From contig JAULBX010026630.1 in assembly GCA_032358255.1 (NCBI GenBank), forward strand, positions 1-45,163: a DNA stretch of 45,163 nt, given 5' to 3'. Below the pieces are notes generated by a model that was given only the letters and a program-made list of their open reading frames with translations, was not told the DNA's origin and did no database searches. Position numbers and translations under genes: made by a program. Within the stretch, counting starts at the first letter, position 1, and every line of letters begins with the position of its first letter. This DNA comes from Heterotrichella gracilis (Eukaryota; Sar; Xanthophyceae; Tribonematales; Xanthonemataceae). This document shows, piece by piece, positions 34,699 to 45,163 of this stretch.

Positions 34699-37539
34699 TC
34701 AAATGCCCTCTTCTGATGCCGTCAGCTGCACCTGGTGCTTGCTCACCTCCCACAGCGCCGCCGCCAGGTCAGCGTTCTGCGCCATGGCTGAGGCCTGGCG
34801 CTCCCGCATGTCATGGAGGTATAATACGTGCTTGCCCTCAAGATCTGGCGAGGTGGCTGCGTATAACACCGTGGAGGCGCCCTGCGCAGAGCGAATGCGG
34901 AGGATTGTGGGCGGCGCACGATGCTTGCATACATGGATTTCATTAGGCATCGGTCAAACATTGCTGTTGCATGTCATTTGGGTTTTGTGGTTGTTACGGG
35001 TTTAGGGCTGGCGCTCCTGCATGTCATGAAGGTATAATACGTGTTTTCCCTCCAGCCCTGGCAAGGTGATTGCATGCAGTACCGTGGATGGATTACCGTG
35101 GTGGCGCCCTGTGTGTGGGCAGGAGTGATCCGTGTGACATGACAACATCTGGTGGCCTGATGCGGTCGACAGGCTATCATGCTGACATGTCAGCAGCTTG
35201 CAGATGTCAGCAGCTTGCAGATGATAGCAGCTTGCACTTTGCACCACAGTGCAGCACTCCCACCATGTTAGCAGCTTGCACATGATGGCCTGCCCCACCT
35301 GACATGGCTGTGTACACCCATACAGCATACCGCAGCTGGTGGCCACTACATGTGTGGAAGCTAATGACCTGATGAGAACAAGTGCCCTTGGATACTACAA
35401 GGGGGGAAACGGTACTGTGCATATTCAGACATTGCTGCACACTAGCCCACCTGTGCGGGCGTCTGGCACATGGCCCCCGCCAGCGGGCTGATGATGGCCC
35501 GCCACGGCTGCGGCAGGCCATTGAAGATGCCTGTGGCAACCCTGCCTGGCGACACACAGTAGGCGGTGATGGCGCGGGGGGACGCGTCCAGCCTGCGCTG
35601 CAGCTGTGCGGTGAACAGCAGGTTGCACAGCTTGGAGCGGGCGTAGCGCGTGTACCTGGGGAAAAGGGGCGGGCGTGTGTGGCAAGGGGTAAGTATAATA
35701 ATAAATATCTCGATACACAGGTATCATTAGGCCAAAAGTTAAATTTGTGTCCTCTGTCAGTGTGACCGTTGTTCATTATCCTTCCCGTGGTGCCCACGCA
35801 AGGCAGCACAAGGTACACATTAATATGCAGGGGGGGGAAGCCCCCAAAGAAAATGCAGGAAAACATGCCGGACACAGCCACCCCAAAATGATAATGAATT
35901 CAAAAATATGAACCCAGCCACTCACCAGTTGGCTTGCACGCTGTTGGTGACTTCAGTAGCCGACAGCTGCAGCGCATCCGATCGAAAGTGCGCCTCACTG
36001 CCCACGTTCACTATCCTCCCCTTGGTGCCCATGCAGGGCAGCACCAGGTGGGTGAGCAGGAATGGCCCAAAGTGGTTGATGCGCAGGTGGGTCTCCACAC
36101 CTGTTGGCTCTGTTGGCAGCCCCATCACACCTGCACGATGCCAAAAGTGAGCTTTACTTGGGAGCAGTCATGGAATTCAGTGTTGTAGGGTTATAGCAAG
36201 GGGTATATAGAAAGAGAGCCACAGCCACAGCCACAGCCACAGCCACAGCCACAGCCACAGCCACAGCCACAGCCACAGCCACAGCCACTGCCACAGCCAC
36301 CACAGCCAAGTCACCCGCTCCCACCTGCATTGTTGACCAGCAGTCCCACCTCCCGCCCCCCCTTGGCCAGCCCCTGGCGCAGCCTGTGTGCAAAGCCACG
36401 CACCGACTGGTAGTCACCCAGATCCACCTGCTGGCACTCGCAGCTACCTGGCAATGGTGGGCGGCTAGTGAGTGAGCGACCTGGAAACCTTAAATCCTAA
36501 ACCCTAAACCATCCAACACGCAGCACTGGATCAGCAATCAGCCTTTATTGGTCGGTATGCCATTCCGGCACTAGACATACATGGCACATACACATACATG
36601 GTTAGGTAGCTAGCTAAATTAGGTTAGGTAGCTAGCTAAGCTAATGAGTTGGAGTCCAGGACGGTGGATGAGTACAGCAATGCAACCGGATAAGCAGCCG
36701 GCATGTCATACAGGGGGTAAGCAGTTACATCCTGCCACTGTCTGGAGCGCCTACCTGGCATGGACCGCCTGTCCAGCTCCTCTTTGGCAGCTTCACACCT
36801 GGACAGAGGAGGAGGAAGGGACCCGCTGGTCACGCTTACGACAGCCATTGGCGGGCCAGGATGGGGATGGGGAGGGTTCTGCCGGCAAGTGAGTAGGCGA
36901 ATGGCTCATCAGTAATGAGGTAAGGTTGTGGGCACCTGGTGTGTGACCGACGCGAGGGAAGCAGGGGACCTAAAACCCTAAAGCGCAGACCCCAAAGCCC
37001 TAACCGCTGACATGCCGACCCAGGAGCTTTTCATCCCAAAGGGCCGCACCTGGTCATGTCTCTGCATGCCAGTACCACGTGGCGCCCCTGGCGCACCAGC
37101 TCTGCCGCAACCTCCTTGCCTGCAAAAACCATAGTATACAAACACTGCGACGCGGCATATTGGTCAGTGGGACGGCGCGCCAGGGCGCAGTGGAAGCATG
37201 TAACTCTCGGGCGGTTTGTATGTATGCTGGGTGACCTTCATCCGTCTTTTGCTAGGCACGCACTTATATACCACAATGTATTGTGTATATGCATGCATTG
37301 CAATGCATGCATGCCTGTAAAACAAGAAGCGCGCGCACTTCTGCTGAGAGAAGAACGAAACAATTACTCTTTATATGCCCAAAATATTTATTGAGCGTGT
37401 ACTGCACACGAGCCGGCACTTGGCGACACCGTAGATGACAAAGGTGGTAGCACTGCCTAGCGAGGCGCGAGTGCAACCTACCTATTCCAGCGTTTGCCCC
37501 AGTGACAATGCACACGTTGTCGTGCGCAGCGAAGCTCAT
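34699..37539 (-). CDS. Short-chain dehydrogenase/reductase (retinol dehydrogenase / TIC32-like)
   Basis: Seven exons, 37539-37482, 37119-37050, 36798-36755, 36447-36325, 36130-35926, 35655-35451 and 34881-34699, join in consistent phases to 295 residues. The N-terminal dinucleotide motif is TGANAGIG (residues 13-20). NNAG follows, then the strand with the catalytic serine, IVNVGSEAHF, and the active-site YxxxK as YARSK, followed by LCNLLFT as in the RDH11-14 and TIC32 group. The family uses NAD(P)H to reduce or oxidise small carbonyl compounds. The substrate cannot be told from sequence. No obvious signal peptide or transmembrane anchor precedes the nucleotide fold. Residues after YARSK (VSPGRVATGIF) fit the usual PGxVxT. 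Edge copies of exon 7 and an internal exon 5 segment lie in the introns. Confidence 0.88.
35000..35112 (-). repeat. Copy of the 5' part of dehydrogenase exon 7
   Basis: About 105 bases parallel the GASTVLYAATSPDLEGKHV-coding start of exon 7 (34780-34890), including CGTATTATACCTTCATGACATG. A small insertion shifts the frame near the beginning. GTAACAACCAC and a TTTAGGG-like motif adjoin. Confidence 0.85.
35758..35830 (-). repeat. Copy of an internal part of dehydrogenase exon 5
   Basis: CTTGTGCTGCCTTGCGTGGGC and the following GGAAGGATAATGAAC repeat the VLPCMGTKGRIVN part of exon 5 (35999-36050) in the downstream intron. This case is internal rather than strictly at the splice site. Confidence 0.7.
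36217..36304 (+). repeat. (CCACAG)n hexanucleotide microsatellite
   Basis: About fourteen nearly perfect CCACAG units lie in the intron between dehydrogenase exons 4 and 5, with one CCACTG variant near the right end. On the transcribed strand it reads CTGTGG. It lies just downstream of the exon 5 acceptor side, so length variation could affect splicing. Confidence 0.95.
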
Positions 37540-38376
37540 GGCGCTAGACCTTAGCCTATGGCCACTGCACTTAGGGCGACGTCGAAGTGCTAGTGTGCGT
37601 TCACCCCAGGTCAGGCACACCTACATGCGGTGCATGCCACAGTGTTTTGTGTGTTAGGGGGCGTTGTGTGGAAGCAAGAGTATGGACAAAACTCGCAGTG
37701 GGAGAAACGCTGTTACTTGTTCTGCGTTAATAAATGATAACAGGCTTGTCTTGTAGCCTTGGCCTTTAAACAATCTGAGGTTTGGTTTACTCCTTTTATT
37801 TATTTTTTGCAGGTTGCATAACCATTGGCTTGGTAACAGCCGTGGTATGCAGTCGTGGGGGCAGACACAGTGTGCATGAAAGATGCGACCTTGTCAAGGC
37901 GTGTCGTTGTCCCACAATGGAAATCCCCAGGAGAAAAACACAAACGGCCACAAGAAAAACAACGGCTGCCACAAAAAAATATAGTACGCAATTCTTTACT
38001 GCTACATATTCTTCCACCCCATTTTTGTGTCTGTGCAACGCGGCCTGCAGCGATGCACTGGCAACAGCAGACATATGCACCACTCCTGGTGTGTAAGGCA
38101 GTCATGGTGGCCAATGGTGCCTGCATCCTGCACCCAAAACTGCACATTGCATTCATCCCCGCCGCGGTCGGTCAACTGTCTGGACTGATGTACACAGCTC
38201 TACCAACTGCTTGACGCTTGGCGTCCAGTGCCGCACCATCAGGCGCCCCGCCTGTCCAGACTGCCCAGTTTTTGCCCAATGATAATACGGCAAAGCACAC
38301 CCCCACAAAGGGTTGGCAGGCTCCTATCATGTCCATTTGCCAGAAACAGAAAGGGTTGCCATGATAACATCGACCA
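37540..38376. other. Between dehydrogenase start and NECAP stop; no gene recognised
   Basis: Minus-strand neighbours on both sides, so it should hold the dehydrogenase promoter and the NECAP 3' UTR. Open frames on both strands are short and unconvincing. Confidence 0.4.
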
Positions 38377-40282
38377 TCATCCCACAAAGTCTCCCCAGTC
38401 ACTGGCCTCCCCTTGCTTGTCGCTCGCTTCCACTTCATCCCCTTGCTGATCATCCCCGGGACCACCACCACCACCACCACCACCACCGCCACCGCCACCG
38501 CCACCACCACCGCCACCACCGCCACCACCACCACCACCACCGCCACCACCACCGCCACCGCCGCCGCCACCGCCACCGCCACCGCCGCCGCCGCCACCAC
38601 CACCGCCTGGATCACTACCCTCCGACAAGGCTTCCGAGCGGCCTTCAACCATGTGCACTCCGCTGAGCTTCTTGTGCAATTGCTTGCTGCTCCCAGCCTC
38701 TCCCTGCTCCTCAACCCTACCCGAGGCTGATTGGAACCCCGGCGAAGGGGGTAAGGGCAGCCTGGGCACACCTGATTCGTCCAGTGAGAGTGCCCCCATC
38801 AGAGGGATACCCTTGTGTAGCTTTGCTGCCCAGTTTGCGCCTGGTGAGGACTCCCCGCCAGAGTCGGCCTTGGGTATCTGCAGCAGCAACACAGGGTGTC
38901 ATCCGCTGGGGTGGGCAGATTATTCAATATTTCGAGCAAAGGTTTGGGTTTCCCAGAGCATACTCAGGGGCTGGATTGACAAAACCCTCAACCCTTCAGC
39001 AAGTGATGTCATGTGCGGGGTTTGAACAAACCGCAGATTCAACAGCATGTGTGAGACCGGCGGCGCACATGGTTCCGCTGTGCCAACCCATGACACTTTT
39101 TTGCGTGAAAGATTTCTTTTAACTAATCAATAATAAAGTCATAAATAATCATTGGTGTAATGCAGAATTGCAGAAACCATTTAACATGCATGGGTTGGTG
39201 CACGCGTACGCTGGAAAGGCTGATCTTGATGGTTTCGCCTGGCTTAAGGCTGTAGTCGTGCAGTGGCTCGGCTGGCCCCTCCCCAGCCGATGCCACCTCA
39301 GCGTCATACTTCTCCCGCATCTCCTGCGCCTCCAGCTTCCTCCGCAGGTACTGCCGGTGCTCGTCTATGGCGGCTGCAAAATCTGAGGACTGGTTCCGAT
39401 CCCTGGGATATAGGGGATGCCCTTGGTTCTCAAATCTCAAAACTGGAGGCTGTTCACAGATGCACAGCTGGGTGGCGCAAGATAATTCAAGGCATGCCAC
39501 GACAGAGCTGGGTGACGCAAGCTGTGCAGGAATGGCTGCTAGCCTATCTGTACCAGTGGAGTGCATGCCACTGACCAACATGGGATGAAGCACAAAGCTG
39601 GGGCAAGGCCCCGAGAGCGAGGTGCATAGTGGATGGTGCAAGTGTCTCAACTTGCAACCCACAATGCCCACCTGAAGCCAACTCCCAGGAAGGCGTGGCG
39701 TCCAGACTCTGGGTCCACCACCCGCAGCACATAGTACCTGGAGCTGTCAACCACTGGCTCCACTGCCTGCAGGGGGTAGACAGGGCATGGTTTCAGCGCA
39801 CTGGGGGACAGTGGGTCAGGTGGACACTGTACACCAAACTTTACGAGACCATCGCTGTGTTGTACTTACCGTTATGATGGGGAGGTCCTTGGGAACAGGG
39901 CACTCTGCAAACAGCTCCCCTGCGGTGGGTGTGCACAGTTTCGTCAGGTGAGTGGTCACATGCCAAATGGTAGGAATCTGGCCATGCAGGTTTTCAGCCC
40001 GCTTCGCACCTGTTTCTTGCTCCTCTAATCTCACCACGCAGTCATCCTGGCATGTCACGACCTTGACGGACACGACCTGCACCCAGGTTTGCAGGATCAG
40101 GCTCCCTACCAATGCATAATAAATTGGTTTCACTTCACCGTGCATAACCCACTCACCTGTAGCCATTTGTCTACATTCCATAGCTCAGCCCTGTGTCCGA
40201 TGGTATTGGAGGGAGGGACCTGGTAGACGTAGCACTCTCTGCAGGAATATGCAACGATCTCGGTGTTTTCAGGGTCATCCAT
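38377..40282 (-). CDS. NECAP-like adaptin-ear-binding endocytic protein
   Basis: Six exons, 40282-40157, 40076-40010, 39919-39870, 39766-39672, 39402-39210 and 38877-38377, give 343 residues in frame throughout. The N-terminal DUF1681 (PH-like) domain is clear: [49 protein letters not shown], and after a gap the strand [16 protein letters not shown] proteins bind AP-2 and help build clathrin coats at the plasma membrane. The last exon encodes a Ser/Gly/Pro linker, a tract of about 49 glycines, an acidic stretch and the end SDWGDFVG, whose WGDF fits the WxxF motif that binds the AP-2 alpha ear. An upstream in-frame ATG at 40306 would add eight residues. Transcribed away from the GNAT gene. Confidence 0.88.
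38461..38607 (-). repeat. Polyglycine-coding GGN tract in NECAP
   Basis: An uninterrupted run of about 49 GGT/GGC codons (CCACCG on the plus strand) stays in the NECAP reading frame between DP and PGDD. The mixed GGT and GGC usage argues against a pure slippage artefact. On the plus strand the same bases read as Thr/Ala or His/Arg frames, which I reject. Confidence 0.9.
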
Positions 40283-40605
40283 AGCGCCCACAGCTGCTGG
40301 CTGCATCTGCTGCAGCGAACTGGTAGGAATACGTACTGAGCACCGAGGTTGCAACTATGAAAGCTAAAATCCGGAACCCTATGGCACGACTTCGTGGCAT
40401 ATGAAACACAGCAACACAGAACACATGCATGCATTTGCAACCACTCAACTGCCCGCCAGGACAAAAAGATAGGGAAAACAGTACAAGAGACTTGGCTACC
40501 CCCCGTCATGGGAGTGCTACGGTAGCGCAGCAGCTGCAACCTGCTTCAGAAACGTTTCCTAGCATTTTTTTGTTGTCAATAAACCCGTCTAGTCCACATT
40601 CACCT
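40283..40605. promoter_or_regulatory. Divergent promoter region between NECAP and GNAT genes
   Basis: About 320 bp separate the two start codons. The stretch is relatively AT-rich with a TTTTTTTGTTGTC run near 40566 and a palindromic TGCATGCATATGCATGC next to the GNAT start. No TATA box that I would defend. 5' UTRs must be short or shared. Confidence 0.5.
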
Positions 40606-42494
40606 ATGCATGCATATGCATGCCGTGGCTTGAACCCGCCAAATACGGCCGCTCCTATGCCGTCCCTACACTGCCACTATAGTTTGAAACCGTTCATAAG
40701 GAGCTCAGGTCATCATAGGCGGTCCTATGCTGTTCCACCGCGTTGCATTCAGAGCCAGGCCGTCACCCATGTAGTGGTGCGACAAGCCACCAACAGTGCA
40801 GAGTACAGGGCTGCTGCGTACCTACGGGCAAGCTGCTTCTACACGTATCCTGAGGGCCGTTCTCAGTACTCAGCAAGGGTGAGAGTCTGACCCTGCACCT
40901 CCAACAGCTTCCTTTCAATGGGGGGCTGCTGGATCTCTTCCACACAGCACACACACACACACCGGCTGAACCAACACTTGCCTGTTTTGCCTAATAACCA
41001 GGACAAGTAGAATGACCCACTGTCGTTTATTCTCGTTCAGGCACACAGGCGTTTGAAAGGAGACACTGAGTGGGAGGCGATAGAAAACAAGGCTGCTGGC
41101 AGGGACGTCGCCTACAAGGTATCCCTATACCTCACCCTATACTCTGTACCCTGGATGGCTTGGCTGCCACAGTTTATCTTCATGCTGTGGAGAAAACTGT
41201 AGTATGGTTTAGGGTTTAGGGTAGTGTTGACCTCAAACCCAAACCCCGGACACAAAACCCTAAACCCTAAACAGGGCTGCTCAAACCCCTCCTCCCCACC
41301 ACCAGGACATGGTGATCACCACCTTCATCGCAACCATAGCGGATGACAAGCACTGCGACGTAGCCCAAGCAGTGCGGTCACAGGAGGACTGCTCATGCCT
41401 GCTGCCAGCCAGTGGCCGGAGCCAAGCGCAGCTGGTGGTGGGGACGCTGGATGTCAACCAGGGCTCAAGATTGCCTGCAGAGGAACTCACAGGTGAGCGC
41501 TTGTATTCACTTCTACAGTACGATGTATCAGGGTTTTGTTTCCTTTGTTTCAATTGCAGACATTAGCAGTCAGCGGAAGGCTATGCCGGTACTTGTTTTT
41601 CCCCCTTATTTTGGTCAGAATTGGGGGGTGCTGGTTGGAGCATCTGTTAAGTTGCAGCAAAGAGGCACAACTATGGAGCACTTCTGGTGCACAGCAAATA
41701 AATCAATGAGTAAAATCAAAACAAATTGCTCCATTGCCTCACAATTTGCCGTGCTCTCACAGGGCATTTGCCAGAGGGTGCCTCGTCAAGGACGGAGAGG
41801 GCGTACTTGTCCAACGTGTGTGTAGCAAAAGCAGCTCGGAGACAGGTAGAGCCATGCAGTTTCCCTTGCATGCTTTCCAGCTGGGATATCCCCAATCTTT
41901 GTGTGTGGTCAGTAAAGCTGGAGTGTTCCAAGCGCATCTCATAAGATATAAATGTATTTTTTTGCAGGGCATCGCCGCCAAGCTCATTCAGTCCGCAGCA
42001 GAATTTGCCCAACAGCAAGGTAGGATCTGCACCTGTCTCATCAGCCTGTATGGATTTGCATGTGCATCTGCAAGCACAGTAACCAACCACTGGCGACCAA
42101 TCATGTGGGTGGTGGCAATTATTGAATTCGGCGTATGATAATTGTTTCGTATTTTGGCCGTCAAGGTCCAGTTGCACGAAACGCGACCTAGCAAATCATT
42201 ACACGGCATGACAGATTGTTTCCAGGGGCAAAGCCTTTGGACAGAAAACCTCGCAAATACCCTAAAACCCTAAACATGGCCTGGTGTTTCCCAGGGGCAA
42301 AGCACTTGTACGTGCACGTGGTGGCAGACAACGCCTCAGCAAGGACCCTGTACCTGGACCGATGCAATTTTCAAATTGAGCAGGAGGAGTCTTCAGCCTT
42401 TGCACGCGCCTTGCGGCGACCGCGACGATTGCTGCTGCAGCAAACGCCTGGGGGGTTGTTGGGGCATATACAGCAGGACGCCATGGCGGTGTGA
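40606..42494 (+). CDS. GNAT-family N-acetyltransferase, plastid type
   Basis: Six exons, 40606-40878, 41041-41118, 41306-41492, 41763-41845, 41968-42019 and 42295-42494, give 290 residues with all phases consistent. The first 60 residues (MHAYACRGLNPPN..., basic, Ser/His/Pro-rich, no acids until about residue 67) look like a chloroplast transit peptide. The body has EYRAAAYLRASCFY, then LVVGTLDVN, then AYLSNVCVAKAARRQGIAAKL. The RRQGIA part is the acetyl-CoA pyrophosphate loop (R/Q-x-x-G-x-A). HLYVHVVADNASARTLYLDRCNF is the typical motif B with its Asn and Tyr. Plant plastid GNATs of this kind acetylate N-termini and lysines. Substrate is inferred only. The last exon has an Arg-rich tail ending DAMAV. 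Start chosen because the frame is open with no splice site needed. Confidence 0.87.
41208..41272 (+). repeat. Opposed interstitial telomere-like tracts
   Basis: TTTAGGGTTTAGGG at 41208-41222 is followed 32 bases later by CCCTAAACCCTAAA at about 41258-41272. The two are in inverted orientation and could pair as a hairpin. They lie in intron 2 of the GNAT gene. Confidence 0.85.
42216..42240 (+). repeat. Copy of the 5' edge of GNAT exon 6
   Basis: TTTCCAGGGGCAAAGC repeats the acceptor and first codons of exon 6 (42287-42303) about 70 bases upstream. CCCTAAAACCCTAAAC lies between copy and original at about 42258-42273. Confidence 0.8.
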
Positions 42495-43306
42495 GTTGAA
42501 ATGGTGGCGTGCGCTGCAAAATGATTTCCTAATATGCGTGTACCATCAGATGGCATTGTGCAACGCTGGAAGCTATGGGGGTCAGGGCAACGCTGGAGTT
42601 ATTGGAACTTTCTACCATGGTGTTGCCTGTATATTGAGTACTTTGCAAGGTTCCTTGGGTAGCCAGGTCCTTTAAAGCAGCACCTGTGGATAGCACTTGA
42701 ACGAACCTGTGTCCACCCTACAAGAGTGCTGTGTTGTTCCATTGGCTGCATTTATTCTGGCAATGTAGTTGGCTTGCCCGTCATGTTTGATCAGCCTAAA
42801 ATTTTGTATGTGGGTCTGTTGGCTGAGCCTCATACATAGATGTGCCACAGTGTGTTTGTGAGTGAGGGAGTGGTTGTATGAATGGGAGATAAAAGAAGTG
42901 GGTGAGTGGCACTTGTGCAAAACATTGTGAAAACTTCCGGGGACTGAAGTGGGGACTGGGGAATAATTTGCGGGGACGGGGTGTAAACAGCTCTTCTGCG
43001 CATACTATAAAGAGTCGGCGATAGCTGATGAACGCCAAAGTTTCACCCTTTTGCATATGCTATCATTGCGCTCAACTTCTTGGACGGACTCAGATTGGGT
43101 GGCATGGCCATCGCCCAAGACATGCCGTACGATTTTTCGTGATACAGGTGGTGTGTTCTCCACTCGCGTGTGAGCAAAGGAAGCCTTGCCCTTGGCATCG
43201 TTGAGCTGCGATAGCAATACTTCAGTTGCTGAAACGGCACCGGTATTGGACTACTACATACAACTCACAGGGCAGGGCCAGGGCGATATAGCAACTAGGT
43301 TGCACA
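42495..43306. other. Between GNAT and the SPEF2-like gene; no gene recognised
   Basis: Should contain the GNAT 3' UTR and the next promoter, both on the plus strand. Minus-strand open frames at about 42672-43240 have no family features. Confidence 0.4.
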
Positions 43307-45037
43307 ATGACTGCAATACTGAAGCAGTGGCTAGCTTCTCTACTGCTTGACAAGGAAGTAAAGGCACTCGAAAACGTAGGTGTTGTTGTAATCTATCTTT
43401 TGAGTCTGCAAGCTCAGTGGTTGCGAGCAACCACCCAACTGACTCTTGCCTCCTCTTGGGCAGGACGTTCGTTCTGGGTATGTGTTTGCCCTCGTCTTGG
43501 CAAGGCACGGAGTGATAGCCAACCTTGATACTTTCCAAGGCAGTGATTCACCCTCTTCCATAGTCAACAATTACAAGCAGCTGAGGGTGAGTGTACGTTT
43601 CTAGTTTGCAAGATGGCCACACCCAAGAGGCTTTGTCTTTGTCCAATGGACCAAGCACCAAGTCAGAACCAGATGCTTGCAACCAGTGCTGGAAGCTTTG
43701 CAAACAGCGAGAACCCAAGTCTACAGTGGCTTGGTTGTCCACTATAGTACTATGCTGCACCTGCAGGACCCACTGGAAGGACTTGAAATAGAGTTTTTCC
43801 AAAGCTTGAGCGGAGTGAAGCAGATGCTACTCAGCAGGGGGCGTACAGAGCTCCTACCCAGCTGGCCAGCGCTCAAAACCCTAAACTTGAAACCCCTGGG
43901 AGTGAGATTGACGCTGCCAGGCTCTCAGCCCAAGCCAAGCCAGTTGGGCAGCGCAGTGCCTATGACAGCTTCAATCGTAAGCTTTTCCAGGAGCAGCTGT
44001 CCAAGATAGCAGGCAACAACAAGAAGTTCCATGAGGATGCGCTGCTGAAGAGGTTTCATGACGAGGCTGTCAAGCAACACAGGGGTGCCGAACAGGTACT
44101 GTCATGGCAAGCCATCGTGGAAAATCATTCAGGCGGTTGTATGCTCCAGGCCATGCGCACGACTAGCTGGCTTTGGACACTGTCAAAATTGGGGGACGTA
44201 TCGCAAATATATTGCATGCCCCCTCCATACGGTGGCGACGGTGGCAGTGGTGGCGGAGTGAATTGATTTTTTATTTTTTTATTTTATTTTTGACAGGCAG
44301 AATTGGAGGACCATGCCCGCAAGATGGAGGAGGTGACGTCCAAATACCAGGTGGAGCGCAACCACGGCCTGCAGCTCCAAGTTGCGCATGCAGGGGCAGA
44401 GAAGCGCGAGTTGGCGCGGCATGAGCAGCTCCTGGCAGAAAGGGTGCGCCAGCCCAGCATCAGCTTGCATGCGCAAGTTCATACTACGCAGGGCAACAAA
44501 CCAAATATACTGATAATGCCAGCAATGTTGGCGCATGTGCTAGAGGCTACCTATGCGTACTTTAGGGGTTCACTCCCCATCATGACCTTCAGCCATGAAG
44601 GGTAGTTGCTCATTGCGGCCTGTCAGACGCAACACGCTCATGACTCCATGACATGACATCCACTGACGTGAATGCAGTCACCCTAGCTCAGCCTGAATGG
44701 ATGAACGGTGGGACTGAATCACGTTGTCCTGCAGAAAGCGCGCAGGGAGAAGCAACAGCGAGCAGAGGACCAAGGGAGACTGAACATCCTCAGGAGAGGG
44801 CAGACCAGCCGCCTGCAGCAGCAGAAGCAGTTGCTGAGCATCTTAACAGACTTTGAGGATGGTACATGTTCAACACCTGTGGCAGGCGTGACCAATGCAC
44901 CAGTGGAACCTGATTGCTCGCAGCAAATCCAGGCAGCCTGGCCTGGATTAAATGCAGAGTTAGCAAGTGAGATTGATGGGGCCATAAGCCACAAATCAGC
45001 AGCAGAAATCACTATGGAGCAACTGCTGGAGAGTTAG
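43307..45037 (+). CDS. SPEF2/CPC1-like flagellar central-pair protein (N-terminal part, probably continues past window)
   Basis: Recognised exons: 43307-43375 (MTAILKQWLASLLLDKEV), 43464-43586 (VRSGYVFALVLARHGV, FQGSDSPSSIVNNYKQL), an uncertain exon near 43675-43860 (VLEALQTARTQVYSGL), a segment ending at 44095 (SAYDSFNRKLFQEQL, FHEDALLKRFHDEAV), 44297-44443 and 44735 onwards. The first two exons resemble the calponin-homology-like CH domain at the start of SPEF2: a QWL start, the SGYxxAxVLxxH block and NNxxxL. After it come charged coiled coils as in SPEF2. In Chlamydomonas, CPC1 is a central-pair projection protein needed for flagellar beating. The in-frame stop at 45035-45037 may be bypassed by a donor at 44861 (GATG|GTACAT), since the family is usually over a thousand residues. 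I could not find a clean acceptor for the third exon. Confidence 0.5.
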
Positions 45038-45163
45038 GAGCTGGTGAGGTTCTCTTGATAGGTATAATACAAGATTACAAGATTTCTTTGACAGTCACAT
45101 TCAGGGAGCCAACCCGGGCTCGCGAGACTGTTGGGGGTGCTTGAAAAAGTCACCCCGCTTACT
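45038..45163. other. Window edge after the SPEF2-like reading frame
   Basis: Short AT-rich stretch with TATAATACAAGATTACAAGA repeats, likely intron or 3' UTR of the SPEF2-like gene. Confidence 0.3.

Noticed and set aside
38313..38730. Plus-strand frames of long poly-Thr/Ala or poly-His/Arg
   Set aside because: They are the antisense of the NECAP polyglycine codons. The minus-strand frame has splice sites, family domain and a sensible C-terminus.

Overview
The window is nuclear DNA from a photosynthetic eukaryote, almost certainly a green alga. Genes are split by many GT-AG introns, and three products belong to chloroplasts (YCF54, CCB4 and a chalcone-isomerase-fold protein with a transit-like leader). 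The interstitial telomere-like tracts are of the plant TTTAGGG type. A right-edge gene resembling the flagellar central-pair protein SPEF2/CPC1 suggests a lineage that makes, or once made, flagella. All gene models were read by eye from splice signals, reading phase and family motifs. I ran no alignment or search.

Layout. 1-0.65 kb: last exon of an unrecognised plus-strand gene whose 3' end is partly repeated downstream. 2.3-4.4 kb (minus): chalcone-isomerase-fold protein. 5.6-6.6 kb (minus): YCF54, a factor of the chlorophyll cyclase. 7.3-9.5 kb (plus, divergent from YCF54): CCB4, needed for heme attachment to cytochrome b6. 11.1-12.8 kb (minus): rhomboid protease lacking an identified N-terminus. 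13.8-15.9 kb: decayed duplicate of the 3' end of the next gene, followed by a gene-poor stretch to about 18.6 kb. 19.1-33.4 kb (minus): a 27-exon CHD3/PICKLE-type chromatin remodeller of about 1,587 residues. 34.7-37.5 kb (minus): short-chain dehydrogenase. 38.4-40.3 kb (minus): NECAP-like endocytic protein with a polyglycine tract. 40.6-42.5 kb (plus, divergent from NECAP): GNAT acetyltransferase. 43.3 kb to the edge (plus): SPEF2/CPC1-like protein. The exon lengths of six of these genes add up to continuous reading frames from a putative ATG to a stop codon; the CCB4 model also does if a GC donor is accepted.

The most striking feature is a recurrent architecture. Next to many exons, the intron carries one to four extra partial copies of the neighbouring exon edge: the splice site plus about 20-80 exon bases. 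These are usually decayed and often sit beside CCCTAAA/TTTAGGG-like tracts. I count about twenty such cases in at least five genes. This looks like a repeated mutational process that builds introns by copying exon-intron junctions, and I regard it as the best candidate here for something undescribed. Functionally the gene set is mixed: chlorophyll and cytochrome assembly, chromatin, membrane traffic and motility. I see no operon-like logic beyond two divergent gene pairs.
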